Of a stretch of DNA of 46,367 bases, positions 1 through 9,485 are shown one piece after another. The notes beneath the pieces are model-generated. The model saw only the letters and a list, made by a program, of their open reading frames with translations. It made no database searches and was not told where the DNA came from. Every line of letters begins with the position of its first letter. The stretch's first letter is position 1. Both the position numbers and the translations under genes were made by a program. Location: positions 1 through 46,367 of the forward strand of contig CAMBPS010000017.1 in the NCBI GenBank assembly GCA_945869675.1. The letters run 5' to 3'. Origin of the DNA: Prosthecobacter debontii (GTDB lineage Bacteria; Verrucomicrobiota; Verrucomicrobiia; Verrucomicrobiales; Verrucomicrobiaceae).

Positions 1-852
1 ATGACGACCTTTGCCGACTGGTTGGCCGTTCAGAACGGTGCCGCCGCTCCCACGCTCGCGAGCTTCGATCCTACACCGCGCTACATCGCCAATGGGCGCG
101 ATCTAGCTGAGTATGTGCATGTCGATTTCTCTTACCAAGCTTTCCTGAGCGCCGCGCTCATCCTGCTGGGCTTCGGTGGTGGAGCCCTCGATGACAACAA
201 CCCCTACAAGAGCAGCACCAACCAAGCCGGTTTCATCACCTTCGGCGGCCCGATGATCCTCGACCTCGTCGCCCGTGCGGCCATTGCCGGTCTCAAGGCC
301 GCCTGGTATCAAAAATGGCTGGTTCACCGTCGCCTGCGTCCGGAAGCCTACGGCGGTCTTGTTCACAATCATGTCAGCGGCGCCAAGGCTTATCCGCTTC
401 ATGCCGATGTGCTGAATTCCGCCGTTCTGCCACTCATTCAGAGTGTTTATGGCAGCAGCCTCCTGCCATTGGCTTATCCGGAAGGTTGCCCAACTCATCC
501 CGCTTACCCAGGGGGCCACTCAATCATCGCCGGTGCCTGCGTCACGGTATTGAAAGCCTTCTTCAAAGAGTCCTTTGTCATCGCCTCCCCCGTTCAGGCA
601 GACGCCAACGGGCTCAATCTTGTGCCTTATGCTGGCGTCCTCACCATCGGCGGTGAACTCGACAAACTCGCCTCGAACATTTCCTTCGGTCGCGACACAG
701 CTGGCGTTCACTGGCGCTCCGATGGCGTCGAGGGCATGAAACTCGGTGAAGACGTGGCCATCCAGATGCTGCGTGATCACAAGCTGCTGAACAACGAAAG
801 TTTCTCCGGCTTCAGGTTCACTGGTTTCGACGGAACCACCGTTGTCATCTGA
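1..852 (+). CDS. Vanadium-dependent haloperoxidase / PAP2-like protein, C-terminal part
   Basis: This resembles the C-terminal catalytic half of vanadium haloperoxidases and related PAP2-fold phosphatases, which hold vanadate or phosphate with a Lys, two Arg and two His. Visible pieces in order are KWLVHRRLRP (Lys105, Arg113), YPGGHS (His173) and GRDTAGVHWR (Arg231, His237). The Ser of the usual PSGH motif is Gly here. The frame is already open at base 1, and the first residues look like the interior of the family domain rather than a start, so the true N-terminus probably lies upstream of the window. A strong terminator follows 20 bases after the stop. Family assignment is fairly secure; whether it acts as haloperoxidase or phosphatase cannot be read from sequence. 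Confidence 0.75.
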   Translation: MTTFADWLAVQNGAAAPTLASFDPTPRYIANGRDLAEYVHVDFSYQAFLSAALILLGFGGGALDDNNPYKSSTNQAGFITFGGPMILDLVARAAIAGLKAAWYQKWLVHRRLRPEAYGGLVHNHVSGAKAYPLHADVLNSAVLPLIQSVYGSSLLPLAYPEGCPTHPAYPGGHSIIAGACVTVLKAFFKESFVIASPVQADANGLNLVPYAGVLTIGGELDKLASNISFGRDTAGVHWRSDGVEGMKLGEDVAIQMLRDHKLLNNESFSGFRFTGFDGTTVVI

Positions 853-871
853 TCCTTCAAGCAAAATAGCT

Positions 872-902
872 AGAGCGGCCGATTCGTCGGCCGCTCTTTT
901 TT
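872..902 (+). terminator. Rho-independent terminator of the haloperoxidase gene
   Basis: An 11-bp perfect stem, AGAGCGGCCGA (872-882) with its complement (887-897), closes a TTCG tetraloop (883-886). A run of six T follows at 897-902. It lies 20 bases after the stop codon at 852. The remaining bases 903-1069 hold no gene that I can support. Confidence 0.9.
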
Positions 903-1069
903 GTGCTAGAACCTCGGTGACTCGACGACAGGAAGCAGGCCAATCCAGGGTCTCAGCCTCACTCCCGAGGTGCCAGTGGGGAAAGGCAGTTGCGCTAGCG
1001 CTAAGAGGGCTGTGTCCTCGCCATGAATCCACCGTCGTGGGACGACATCACCGAGGACTGCACATAGAA

Positions 1070-2494
1070 TCAGGCGATCAATTCCGCAATTGGCTTGCCG
1101 TTTTCCACGATGTGAACGGGGCGGCCATTGAGATCGTTGAGGGTGACTTTGGCGGAGTCGATTCCGAGGTGATGATAAATCGTGGCAAGGAAATCGCTGG
1201 CGTTGCAGGGGCGCTCGACCACATCTTCACCGCGCTTGTCACTGGCACCGATGATGCCTCCCGTCTGGATGCCGCCGCCGGCCCAGACATTGGTGAAGGC
1301 GCGGGGCCAGTGATCACGCCCAGGTTGCAGTGTGCCGGTGGGTCCGCTGGCATCGCCCGCGCCAGTGCTCCGGTCAAAACTGATCTTCGGCGTGCGGCCA
1401 AACTCGCCTGTGACGACCACGAGCACGCGTTTGTCGAGACCCCGTGCATAAATGTCCTCAATGAGCGCAGACACGGCTCGGTCATAGGTCGGCATGCGGA
1501 AACGCAGGGCTTCAAACTGATGCTGGTTCACGGCATGGTCGTCCCAGTTGTTCACCCGGCCGCATAGGGGGCCGCCGAGACTGCTGGTCACGATCTCTAC
1601 ACCTGCTTCGACGAGCCGACGTGCCAGCAGAAGCTGTTGCCCCCAGCGATTGCGTCCATAACGATCGCGGATGGCGGCATCTTCTTTGCTGAGGTCAAAG
1701 GCATCACGGGTCTGCGGGTTCGTCAGCAAGGTAGCTGCCTGGGCTTCAAATTCATCCAGGGCACCGAGCTCGCCTTCGCGATCAAAGGCACGCTCCATCT
1801 TGTCTAGGCTCTTGCGCAACACGATGCGATCACTGAGCCGGCGATTTTCGGCTTCGTCGGCCAGGCCGATATTTGGCACCTGAAAGCTTGGGCGGTTCGG
1901 ATCATCGCTCACTGCGAAGGGCGCATACGCATCGCCTAGATAGGCAGGGCTTGAATACTCTGGCGATGCTGCAGGTACGCCGATGTAGTTTGGCAGCGGA
2001 TTTGCCCGGCCGCCTTGCTTGGCCCGCAGGTAATGAGCCACCGACATCCAGTCGGGCAGCCGCGGTTTGGGCTTGTCACGCGTATCGCTGTCTCCGGAAA
2101 ACATCTGCATCGTGCCCGCGGGATGTCCACCTGCCGATTGATTCATTGAGCGGACAATCGTGAACTTGTCGGCGATTTTAGCATTCATCGGCAGCAACTC
2201 AGTGAACTGCATGCCGGGGACCTTGGTGCTGATCGTCTTGAAAGGGCCGCGATATTCGCTGCTGGCATCGGGTTTCGGATCGTAGGTGTCGATGTGCGAC
2301 TGTCCGCCGGGTAGCCAGACCATGATGATGGATTTGCGTTCACCTTTCGGCTTGGCGGCATTCTCAGCGCGCAGCTTGAGCAGTCCTGGCCAGCTCAGCG
2401 TTGCCATTCCGGACAACCCAAATTGCATGAAACCACGGCGCGACAACGGACCGGCGCAACGGACAAGGGAGGGAGGCTGAATGATGGAGGACAT
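1070..2494 (-). CDS. DUF1501 protein, Tat-exported (cluster 1)
   Basis: This 474-residue protein belongs to the DUF1501 family, which is related to the alkaline-phosphatase/sulfatase fold and is abundant in Planctomycetes and Verrucomicrobia beside DUF1549/DUF1553 genes. The N-terminus carries a twin-arginine signal, SRRGFMQFG at residues 18-26, followed by a hydrophobic stretch, so export in folded form is expected. The family-typical VWLPGGQSHIDTYDPKP and GEFGRTPKI segments are present. I chose the ATG at 2494: the frame is open up to a TTG at 2557, but that start would overlap the previous gene and put the Tat motif too far inside. It is the last gene of a four-gene minus-strand run, 37 bases after the cytochrome-WD40 gene. 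The substrate is unknown. Confidence 0.88.
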   Translation of the reverse strand: MSSIIQPPSLVRCAGPLSRRGFMQFGLSGMATLSWPGLLKLRAENAAKPKGERKSIIMVWLPGGQSHIDTYDPKPDASSEYRGPFKTISTKVPGMQFTELLPMNAKIADKFTIVRSMNQSAGGHPAGTMQMFSGDSDTRDKPKPRLPDWMSVAHYLRAKQGGRANPLPNYIGVPAASPEYSSPAYLGDAYAPFAVSDDPNRPSFQVPNIGLADEAENRRLSDRIVLRKSLDKMERAFDREGELGALDEFEAQAATLLTNPQTRDAFDLSKEDAAIRDRYGRNRWGQQLLLARRLVEAGVEIVTSSLGGPLCGRVNNWDDHAVNQHQFEALRFRMPTYDRAVSALIEDIYARGLDKRVLVVVTGEFGRTPKISFDRSTGAGDASGPTGTLQPGRDHWPRAFTNVWAGGGIQTGGIIGASDKRGEDVVERPCNASDFLATIYHHLGIDSAKVTLNDLNGRPVHIVENGKPIAELIA

Positions 2495-2531
2495 GAGGAA
2501 TGTTTTACGGGATGAATGAGGATCCTTTATC

Positions 2532-4829
2532 TCAAGGGTCGGGTGAGTGGGCACCAAAGACGGCTAGTTCCTTGCCTGTCCCGTCCCACACGCGCAATTG
2601 GCTGTCTTCGCCACCGCCGATGACGGTGTTGCCATTGGGCGTGCTGACGGCGGCCTGCATAAAATCGGGCAATTTGGCCATGCTGCGAACTTCGGCACCG
2701 TCATCCGTGACGATGCGGATGCGATTGTCGCCAGCGGATGTGACGATTTGATTCGTGGCCCCAATGAACTGCAATGAAGTGACTTCCTTGGTCCAGCCTT
2801 CGATCTTTTTCTTTCGCTCACCGAGGCTCATGTTCCAGGTCATCACCGTGCCCTCCGCACCTGCGCTCGCCAGCACGCGATTATCACTTCGGAAAGCAAC
2901 GCCCATGACGTGATGCGTATGGCCTTCAAAGAGGTTCAGTGGCTTGCCCGTGGCGATGTCCGTTACCCGCAGCATCTTATCCGCGCCACCTGACGCGAGC
3001 TGTTTGCCGTCGGGCGAGTAATCCAGGCAGAGTACGGTATCACTGTGCTTTTCCTTCCAGGTTCGGGTGGCTTTGCCCGTGGCGACGTCGAAGAAAATGA
3101 TGTCGCCACTGCGTGTCAGCTCACCGCCGCCGGTAGCGAGTGTTTGGCCATCTGGACTGAAACGCACGGCATTCACGCGGTCGGCAAAGAGTCCTTTCTG
3201 GTCGATCTTACGTTCCAAGACCCAGTTTGGAGAACGGCCCACGGACTGAGTGACAGCTTGGGTGGCCAGGAAGGAACCCTCAGGTGCGGAGGTGAGGTTG
3301 GTGATTGGCGGTGCCTGGCCGGTGCTTTCTTCGATTGGCATGCCAGTGGCCGTGCCCCAAACGCGCAGGATTCCATCATCCAAGAGTGCAGCCACACGCT
3401 GGGCATCGGCGGAAAAGGCTACGGCGACGGGCTTGGCCGTTGTCTTGGTGAGTGCTAGTTTGACTGCGGCCAGATCTGCCGTGGCCTTGTCCTGCAAGGT
3501 TTTCGAAGTCGCAATGGCGGCATGGGCAGCAGCCACAAGCTTGGCATCGGCCGCTTTAGAATCGCTGATGCGTTTTACATCAGCCTCGGCATCCTTCACA
3601 TTGCTCTGCGCGGCGGAGAGTGCGGAAAGGGCGGAAACTTCGGCCATGTTGGTGGTGATGAATTTGTCCTGCGCGTCCCTGAACTGCTTCTCAAGAGACG
3701 CATCCGGCTTGCCACCAGGCAGTGCTTTGATTTTGGCCGCTAGATCATCGACAGCCTTCTTCGCGGTCGTTTTGGCCTCGGCGGTCGGCGTCACCGCCTT
3801 CTGTTTTTCAGGCAGCACCTTGTTCATGGCGACGATGGCTTCCTTGGCTTTTCCCAGCAGGATATCCAGCGCCTTGTCCTGCGCTTCGATCCTTGTGATT
3901 TCGTTCTTTTGAAAGGCCTGCTCCAAGGTTTGCGATGCGATGGTCCATTCCAGCTCCGCCATTTTCTTCTTCGTAGCCAGACTGCCACGGAGTTCAATGA
4001 CAGACTTCGCCGTCGCCGCATCCCACACGCGCACCGAACCATCCGCACAGCCTGTGACGACCAGTTTGCCATCGGCAGACAGCGCACTGCTCAGAACGCT
4101 CACTTTACCGCTGGCAGCAATCTTTTTGATCCAATCAGCGCTTGCAGGAACTGGCGATGTTTTCGCGCTGCCTGTCACAGGTTTACCTTCTGCCACTTTC
4201 CAGATTTTCACCTCCCGAAAGCTGCCGCTTGCCAGCCGTGTGCCGTCCGGACTGAAGGCCAGCGACTGGATCAGGGCACGATGGGCTGCGCCCTTTTTCT
4301 CAGCAGGGTCGCTGATCTGCGCCACAAACTGGCGCGTGGCCATGTCATAGAGATCGATGTGGTTTGAACGACCACAGGCGACATAGCGACCGTCTTTCGT
4401 CATCGCCACGCTGTAAATGGGATCAATGCTGGCTGAAAAGGCCTGCATCACCACGGCGCGCTCCGCCATCGCTGAGCCCTTCGCACCTTGGTCAATCCAC
4501 GCTTTTAAAGTGGTAATCTGTTCAGGGGTGAGGTTCACCGCGCCAGACTTATTGTTCGGCGGTGGCATCTCCATGTCTTTGGTGTGCAGTGAGGCCATCA
4601 CGACCAGACTTTCGGCACCGTTTCCCAAGATGATCGACGGTCCGCTTTCGCCGCCTTTGATCATCAGCTCCGGCGTCTCCATGTTCAGATCGGCTTTCGT
4701 CGTCGTTTTATTGTGACAGGAAATGCAGTTCGTTTTTAGAAAGGGATAAACGTCACGATAGTAGTCGAGATCGGCAGCCAAGGCGGCGGTCGAAGTGCAC
4801 AGAAGAGCGATGAGAGGCAGCGGCTTCAT
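2532..4829 (-). CDS. Planctomycete-type cytochrome c (PSCyt1) with WD40 repeats and coiled-coil insert
   Basis: A predicted exported 765-residue protein. Residues 1-19 form a Sec signal peptide. A PSCyt1-type cytochrome follows, with heme site CISCH at residues 35-39 and a likely Met ligand in MEMPPP. WD40-like repeats come next (for example LAFSPDGTRLASGSFREVKIW), interrupted at about residues 281-463 by a long Lys/Ala/Glu-rich helical region predicted to be coiled coil. Further WD40 repeats then run to the C-terminus. Inference: an electron-transfer or docking component working with the neighbouring PSD1 and DUF1501 proteins. The start is ATG 4829, sharing one base with the stop of the upstream gene (TGATG); a GTG one codon earlier (4832) would give a GTGA overlap. 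Either way translational coupling is likely. Confidence 0.88.
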   Translation of the reverse strand: MKPLPLIALLCTSTAALAADLDYYRDVYPFLKTNCISCHNKTTTKADLNMETPELMIKGGESGPSIILGNGAESLVVMASLHTKDMEMPPPNNKSGAVNLTPEQITTLKAWIDQGAKGSAMAERAVVMQAFSASIDPIYSVAMTKDGRYVACGRSNHIDLYDMATRQFVAQISDPAEKKGAAHRALIQSLAFSPDGTRLASGSFREVKIWKVAEGKPVTGSAKTSPVPASADWIKKIAASGKVSVLSSALSADGKLVVTGCADGSVRVWDAATAKSVIELRGSLATKKKMAELEWTIASQTLEQAFQKNEITRIEAQDKALDILLGKAKEAIVAMNKVLPEKQKAVTPTAEAKTTAKKAVDDLAAKIKALPGGKPDASLEKQFRDAQDKFITTNMAEVSALSALSAAQSNVKDAEADVKRISDSKAADAKLVAAAHAAIATSKTLQDKATADLAAVKLALTKTTAKPVAVAFSADAQRVAALLDDGILRVWGTATGMPIEESTGQAPPITNLTSAPEGSFLATQAVTQSVGRSPNWVLERKIDQKGLFADRVNAVRFSPDGQTLATGGGELTRSGDIIFFDVATGKATRTWKEKHSDTVLCLDYSPDGKQLASGGADKMLRVTDIATGKPLNLFEGHTHHVMGVAFRSDNRVLASAGAEGTVMTWNMSLGERKKKIEGWTKEVTSLQFIGATNQIVTSAGDNRIRIVTDDGAEVRSMAKLPDFMQAAVSTPNGNTVIGGGEDSQLRVWDGTGKELAVFGAHSPDP

Positions 4830-7039
4830 CACTTGCTAGCGGTGGTGGCCGCAACGGCTTTCACGGAGACGCGGATCGGTTCTGAAATGAGGATTTCCAC
4901 GGTATCGGTGGGGGAAGCGGCTGTGGTGATGGCTTTCATGCGGCTGGTGGCTGCCGTCATGGCGGCTTCGGCCTGCTTTTGCTTCTCAGCGGCCTTCCTG
5001 GCAGCTTCAGCATCTGTGGCGGCGAGTTTTTTGGCTTCGGCGGCGACCGTGGCAGCAAGTTGCGCGGCCTTTTTCTGCTCGGCTTCAGCCAGTGGCACGG
5101 CCGCAGGATTGTAGCGGTATTTGCAGATGCCCAAACTCTGAAACGCAAAGGTGTAATTTCCCGGCGCGATCTTCAAGGCGGCAAGATCAATCACGGCTTC
5201 ATGAGTGGCCGCCTTGATGGAGATGTCGAACTCCTTGATCGCGCTAAAACCTTCGCCGTAGGCTTTGACCTTGATCGAGCTGCCATTGAACTCGTTGCGC
5301 CAGGTCAGCTTGAGCGGGATTTTTAACGTCTCGCCCACCTTGGCCTCAAAGACCTTGGTTTCAGCGGTGGCAAGGGTCAGGGGTGCCTGCTCGGAATCAC
5401 TCACAGAAACCGGAACATCAGCCATGAGACGCGGCGATGGAATTTCGCCTTTCGCATCTTTCACCGACCATTCCATGCTGGCCACACGCGCCGGCCGCGT
5501 TACCACGGCTCCATTAACCGTTGCTTTGCCGGATATGGTGGCCAGAGAGAATCCACGTTTGGCATCGCTGGATGCGGTGAGAATCAGATGACCGTAGGGC
5601 TTGCCTTTGGCGATCTTCAAACCAGCTGCGCTTACGCCCGGCGGCAGGTTTTCCATGGCGATCTCAATCTCGCCATCAAATCCATCACGACGCTGCACTA
5701 CGACCTCAAAAGCTCGTGTCTCACCGGCACGCAGTGCCATCGGCTTGGAAAGAGAGGCGCGGTCGCCATTGCGAAGTGTCATGTGAACGGCCCAGGCAGC
5801 GAGCGAGAAATCCGGCGTCGCTTGGCGCACGATGAGGCGATAGACGTTGTTGGCATCGCTGCGTGTGCCGCCGAACAGATCCCGCACCTGCAGTCGATAG
5901 GTGCCGTCTTCCTTGATCTCAAACTTGCCGTTCACATCCGGTGATCCGGCATCGTAAGGCGGGCCGTCATACGAGTAGCCGTTGCTGGTGACTTTCATCG
6001 GCGGTGCGATGTCATAAAGCTCGGCCACATCGGTCAGTGTTTCTTTGCCACCTGTCGTTTTCACCTGCTGTACGAGCACAAACGGGTCCGTGTTTAAACC
6101 GAGGCGCTCTGAGGCCACTTCGACCCACCAGGTTTCGCCTTTCTTGGCGCTAAACTCAAAGGTATCCACATCGGCCGCTGGGAAAAAGGAGCCAGCCAGG
6201 TCACAGGGCAGCGTGATTTTTTGGGCTTTGGCAGGTTGGTCGTTTGGCTCTGTTTCATTTGCCTTCGCGCTGGCGGCGAGACCCGCCGGTGGCCAGGACA
6301 TGGCGCTGACGGTTTGCGTTTGTGGTTGGCTTGGCGCAGGTCCGGTGCCTGTCACTTCCTGCAAGGCGAGGCGATAGAACAAACGTTCCCCCCCTTGATA
6401 AGTGAGGTCGCTCACCTTGATCAGGTAGGTGCCATCAGCAGGTGGGGTGAAGTCGATCAAACCGCCGGTGCGATTCACTTTCAAATCGCTGCCTTTGGCG
6501 TCCGCCAGGATCAGCACGGGTGTCAGTCGCGAATCGATGCCCGACGCGGCGCAATCCACAGCCACGCGTTTGCCTTTCACGCCTTGGAAGGCATAAAAAT
6601 CCACCGACCGTTTGGTCATTGTCGCATTGCAAATGGTCCCCACGGGCAGCGTCAGGGCCGTCTCCACAGAGTTGTTGGCCTTGGTTCGCATCACTTCCGG
6701 AAGTTGGTTCACCGAGAAGGCTCGCGCTGCCGAAACGCCGAGCCGTGACATCACTCGCGCATCATAGACCCCGACGGGCGTGTCCGCCGCAATGGTCACG
6801 ATGAACTTGCCCTCGGCACCCGCGACCGGCTTGGCGGTCATCTTGGGTGTCGAGAACAGCAGTTCGCTGATCTCCTCTGTATTCTCGCCAGTGATCTTGA
6901 CTTCCACCGTTGTTCCCGCCTGTCCGCCCATGGGCATGATCGTGAGCAGACGTGGCAACGGAAGCGTGACTTGCTGGGCAAGGGTCGAAGCAGCCATCCA
7001 AGTGAAAACGGCAAGGGTGAGGGCAGATTTGGCGAGCAT
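4829..7039 (-). CDS. Exported PPC-domain protein with C-terminal coiled coil
   Basis: A 736-residue protein with a Sec signal peptide (residues 1-22, ending TLAQ). An Ig/IPT-like N-terminal part (PRLLTIMPMGGQAGTTVEV) is followed by at least two bacterial pre-peptidase C-terminal (PPC) beta-sandwich modules, recognised by stretches such as DFYAFQGVKGKRVAVD and ETEPNDQPAKAQ with DVDTFEFSAKKGE. The tail, about residues 646-703, is Ala/Lys/Glu-rich and probably coiled coil. PPC domains usually mediate secretion or binding; no catalytic site is visible. The gene starts 3 bases after the stop of the PSD1 gene and overlaps the cytochrome-WD40 gene, so the products are probably made together. A related, shorter protein is encoded at 16548-18026. 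Confidence 0.82.
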   Translation of the reverse strand: MLAKSALTLAVFTWMAASTLAQQVTLPLPRLLTIMPMGGQAGTTVEVKITGENTEEISELLFSTPKMTAKPVAGAEGKFIVTIAADTPVGVYDARVMSRLGVSAARAFSVNQLPEVMRTKANNSVETALTLPVGTICNATMTKRSVDFYAFQGVKGKRVAVDCAASGIDSRLTPVLILADAKGSDLKVNRTGGLIDFTPPADGTYLIKVSDLTYQGGERLFYRLALQEVTGTGPAPSQPQTQTVSAMSWPPAGLAASAKANETEPNDQPAKAQKITLPCDLAGSFFPAADVDTFEFSAKKGETWWVEVASERLGLNTDPFVLVQQVKTTGGKETLTDVAELYDIAPPMKVTSNGYSYDGPPYDAGSPDVNGKFEIKEDGTYRLQVRDLFGGTRSDANNVYRLIVRQATPDFSLAAWAVHMTLRNGDRASLSKPMALRAGETRAFEVVVQRRDGFDGEIEIAMENLPPGVSAAGLKIAKGKPYGHLILTASSDAKRGFSLATISGKATVNGAVVTRPARVASMEWSVKDAKGEIPSPRLMADVPVSVSDSEQAPLTLATAETKVFEAKVGETLKIPLKLTWRNEFNGSSIKVKAYGEGFSAIKEFDISIKAATHEAVIDLAALKIAPGNYTFAFQSLGICKYRYNPAAVPLAEAEQKKAAQLAATVAAEAKKLAATDAEAARKAAEKQKQAEAAMTAATSRMKAITTAASPTDTVEILISEPIRVSVKAVAATTASK

Positions 7040-7042
7040 AGA

Positions 7043-9256
7043 TCAATGATTGTAGAGGAATTCCTTGGTATTCAGCAGCGCCCAGACCAGGTCTTCATAG
7101 CCATTGCGTTTGGCGCGTTGGGAATCGAGCGGTTTGCCGGCAGCATCCGTGCGGGGTTTGCTGACATGATTTTCACTGATGCGCACTTCGTCCGCCGTCG
7201 GTTCGCGGGAGAAGGCGGCGAGATAGAGTTCGCGGATACGCTTAGGCTCGGGCATCTCGGCCTTGCTCAGGGCTTCAGCACGTCCGCCGCTGGCGCTGAG
7301 TTTGGCCTTCACGTCGGCGGCATTCATGAGATGCAAGCTTTGCGCCAAGCTGGCGGACTGAACGCGTTCGCACTCACAAACACTGGCGCCTTCAGGACGT
7401 CCAAACACTTTCAGGAAGGGCGAGGCGCGGTTGTAGCTGTTGTCCGGCAATGATATGGCACGCGTGCCCGCTGGAAGATCGGCAAAGTCGGTCTTCGAAC
7501 CTGTGACCATGTCGATGCTGTCGAGCATGACCTCAGCGGTCATGCGCCTTGGATAATAGTGGGAGTAGGCTTGGCGATCGACGGCATTGTAGGGGTTCGG
7601 TGTGGAGCTGAGCTGGTAGGCATGGCTCTGCGTCAGTGTGCGCACGAGGGCCTTCAAATCGTAGCCGCTTTCGGTGAAGCTTTTGGCCAGTGCTTCAAAG
7701 AGATCGGGATTGGTGGGTGGATTTGTATCGCGCAGGTCATCCTCGGGCTCGACCAAGCCACGCTTGAAGAAATGCTTCCAGTAGCGGTTCACGAGCGACT
7801 TAGCAAAGAAGGGATTGTTCTTCTGGCTCATCCAATCGACCAGTGCAAGGCGCGGATCATCATCCGGGGCGATGTCGAGTTCTGGCTCGCCAAGGCCTGC
7901 GGGTTTAAGCATGACGTGGGTTTTGCGGTGCTCCGTCTGCGCGATGCCACGCTTGTGGAAAATGAGGTCTTCACCGGCAATGGCCGTCGGTTTGCGGCCA
8001 ATCTGACTGAAGAAGGCGGCAAGGCGATAATACTCCGCCTGAGTCCAGCGCTCAAAGGGGTGATGATGGCACTGCGCGCACTGCATGCGCACTCCGAGGA
8101 ACAGCTGAGCCACATCTTCGAGCTGCGTGGTTGGCTCCTTTACGCGTTTGTACCATGCGACCGGAGGATTGGAAACGATCGTGCCAGTGGAGGCGAGAAT
8201 CTGGCGCACAATCTGGTCGTACTTGGTGTTCGCCAGCAGGCTGTCGCGCATCCACGCATGAAAGGCAAAATTCGAGGTGATGTCTGCCGCATCCGCGCGG
8301 GTGTTTTTGAGCAACGACGTCCATTTGTTGGCGAAGAAGTCCGCGTAGTCGGGGCTGCTGAGCAGCGCTTCGATGGCTCGGTCGCGCTTGTCTGGTTCAC
8401 GACTCGCTAGAAATGCTTTGGTTTCTTCTGCCGAGGGCAGGCGGCCTCCGATGTCGAGCGAGATGCGGCGCAGAAAAGTCGAGTCATCACAAAGCGGTGA
8501 AGGCGGAACGCCGATCTGCTTTAAATTGGCAAACACATGCTGATCGATGAAGTTCTTCACCGGCGGCAAGGAGTCAACGGGCGCCCCCAGAGGAATTGAG
8601 ACGCTGCACACTGAAACACGGCCACCGAATCGGACCATGATCGCCACGTTACCGGGAAGATCCAAGGTCTTCACGAGCCCTTGCTCACCAGCCGTCGCCA
8701 TGGCGCGGTCATTGGCCTCAAAGAGGGCGAGCTTGGTGACATCCCGACTGCTGCCATCCGAGAACTTCGCGGTGACTTTGAGCTGTTGCTCCGTTTTGAT
8801 CTTCATGGTCACGCGAGCGGGTTCCACAAGAATGCTGCTCAGCTTGGCTTCATTCTTCGACGCATAGTTCATGCCTTCGGCGATCCAGCGCACCAGCGTC
8901 TTGTAGGCTTCGGAGCCTGGCTCCAGATGCCTTCCACCCGTGTGTGGAACGATGGCCGCGCCCTTGGTGATGAGTAGGCTTTCCTCCGGTGCCGCTGGAA
9001 AGACACGCCGACCCTTTCCCTGCTTCACGATGGCTTCGTAATCTTCTTCGGGTTCAAAGCCTAGCACACTCAAACGGAAGCCGCGCTGCCCCGTGATTGC
9101 CTTGGCATGGCAAGCCCCGGCATTGCAGCCCGCCTTGGTGAGAATGGGCTGAATGTCGTTTACAAAGCTCAAAGGATACGGCGCTTCCGCTGCAAAGCTG
9201 GTTCCAGCGAGCAACGCAAACATCCATGCTTTCAGAGTGGCTTCCTTGATGATCAC
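7043..9256 (-). CDS. PSD1-type multi-domain cytochrome (DUF1549/DUF1553)
   Basis: A 737-residue exported protein. Order: signal peptide; a cytochrome-like region with an unusual CNAGACH (CX4CH, residues 44-50); an Ig-like BIG2 region (ILVEPARVTMKI onward); DUF1549; a second heme-type motif CAQCHHHP (Cys393, Cys396, His397); and C-terminal DUF1553 ending with the family-typical LLNTKEFLYNH. Such proteins are common in Planctomycetes and Verrucomicrobia and are always found with DUF1501 partners; their reaction is not established. The start is uncertain: GTG at 9256 gives a good signal peptide and is used here, a GTG at 9280 would add eight residues, and ATG at 9223 would leave the signal very short. 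It is the first gene of cluster 1, read divergently from the redox operon. Confidence 0.85.
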   Translation of the reverse strand: MIIKEATLKAWMFALLAGTSFAAEAPYPLSFVNDIQPILTKAGCNAGACHAKAITGQRGFRLSVLGFEPEEDYEAIVKQGKGRRVFPAAPEESLLITKGAAIVPHTGGRHLEPGSEAYKTLVRWIAEGMNYASKNEAKLSSILVEPARVTMKIKTEQQLKVTAKFSDGSSRDVTKLALFEANDRAMATAGEQGLVKTLDLPGNVAIMVRFGGRVSVCSVSIPLGAPVDSLPPVKNFIDQHVFANLKQIGVPPSPLCDDSTFLRRISLDIGGRLPSAEETKAFLASREPDKRDRAIEALLSSPDYADFFANKWTSLLKNTRADAADITSNFAFHAWMRDSLLANTKYDQIVRQILASTGTIVSNPPVAWYKRVKEPTTQLEDVAQLFLGVRMQCAQCHHHPFERWTQAEYYRLAAFFSQIGRKPTAIAGEDLIFHKRGIAQTEHRKTHVMLKPAGLGEPELDIAPDDDPRLALVDWMSQKNNPFFAKSLVNRYWKHFFKRGLVEPEDDLRDTNPPTNPDLFEALAKSFTESGYDLKALVRTLTQSHAYQLSSTPNPYNAVDRQAYSHYYPRRMTAEVMLDSIDMVTGSKTDFADLPAGTRAISLPDNSYNRASPFLKVFGRPEGASVCECERVQSASLAQSLHLMNAADVKAKLSASGGRAEALSKAEMPEPKRIRELYLAAFSREPTADEVRISENHVSKPRTDAAGKPLDSQRAKRNGYEDLVWALLNTKEFLYNH

Positions 9257-9308
9257 CCCAAACCTACGGTCTGGGACCACTCTTTATCGCAGGGTGTGAG
9301 TTTAGTAC

Positions 9309-9342
9309 TAGCTTCAATCACAACGAGACAGCTTGTGCTTGC
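9309..9342. repeat. 34-bp direct repeat, copy 1
   Basis: A 34-base stretch beginning TAGCTTCAATCACAACGAG is repeated exactly, in the same orientation, at 13239-13272. This copy lies between the divergent PSD1 gene and the redox operon. The flanking bases of the two copies differ, so the repeat unit is sharply bounded. It has no strong internal palindrome. Confidence 0.95.
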
Positions 9343-9419
9343 TGCTGAACACGGATGCGTGAGTCGTTTCGTTTGGTGAATCAGTTGTCACATAGATTTT
9401 GATTGCTACGGGCAGCTAT

Positions 9420-9461
9420 TTGGCTAAATAGCCAACTAATATTTGGCAAAAAAGCCAAATA
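9420..9461. promoter_or_regulatory. Tandem palindromes upstream of the redox operon (putative operator)
   Basis: Two inverted repeats sharing the half-site TTGGC stand side by side: TTGGCT-aaat-AGCCAA (9420-9435) and TATTTGGC-aaaaaa-GCCAAATA (9440-9461). Their centres are about 23 bases apart and the second ends 24 bases before the ATG at 9486. Spacing and symmetry suit a dimeric repressor binding twice over the promoter or leader. The regulator is not identifiable here and no clear -35/-10 pair stands out. Confidence 0.6.
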
Positions 9462-9485
9462 GATTTTGTGCCTAACTAACCTCCT

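Noticed and set aside
520-1032. 170-codon minus-strand open frame antisense to the haloperoxidase
   Set aside because: It is complementary to a conserved coding region and crosses the terminator; it has no domain of its own.
842-1567. 241-codon plus-strand open frame after the haloperoxidase
   Set aside because: It runs through the terminator and then antisense over the DUF1501 gene; the translation is of low-complexity shadow type.
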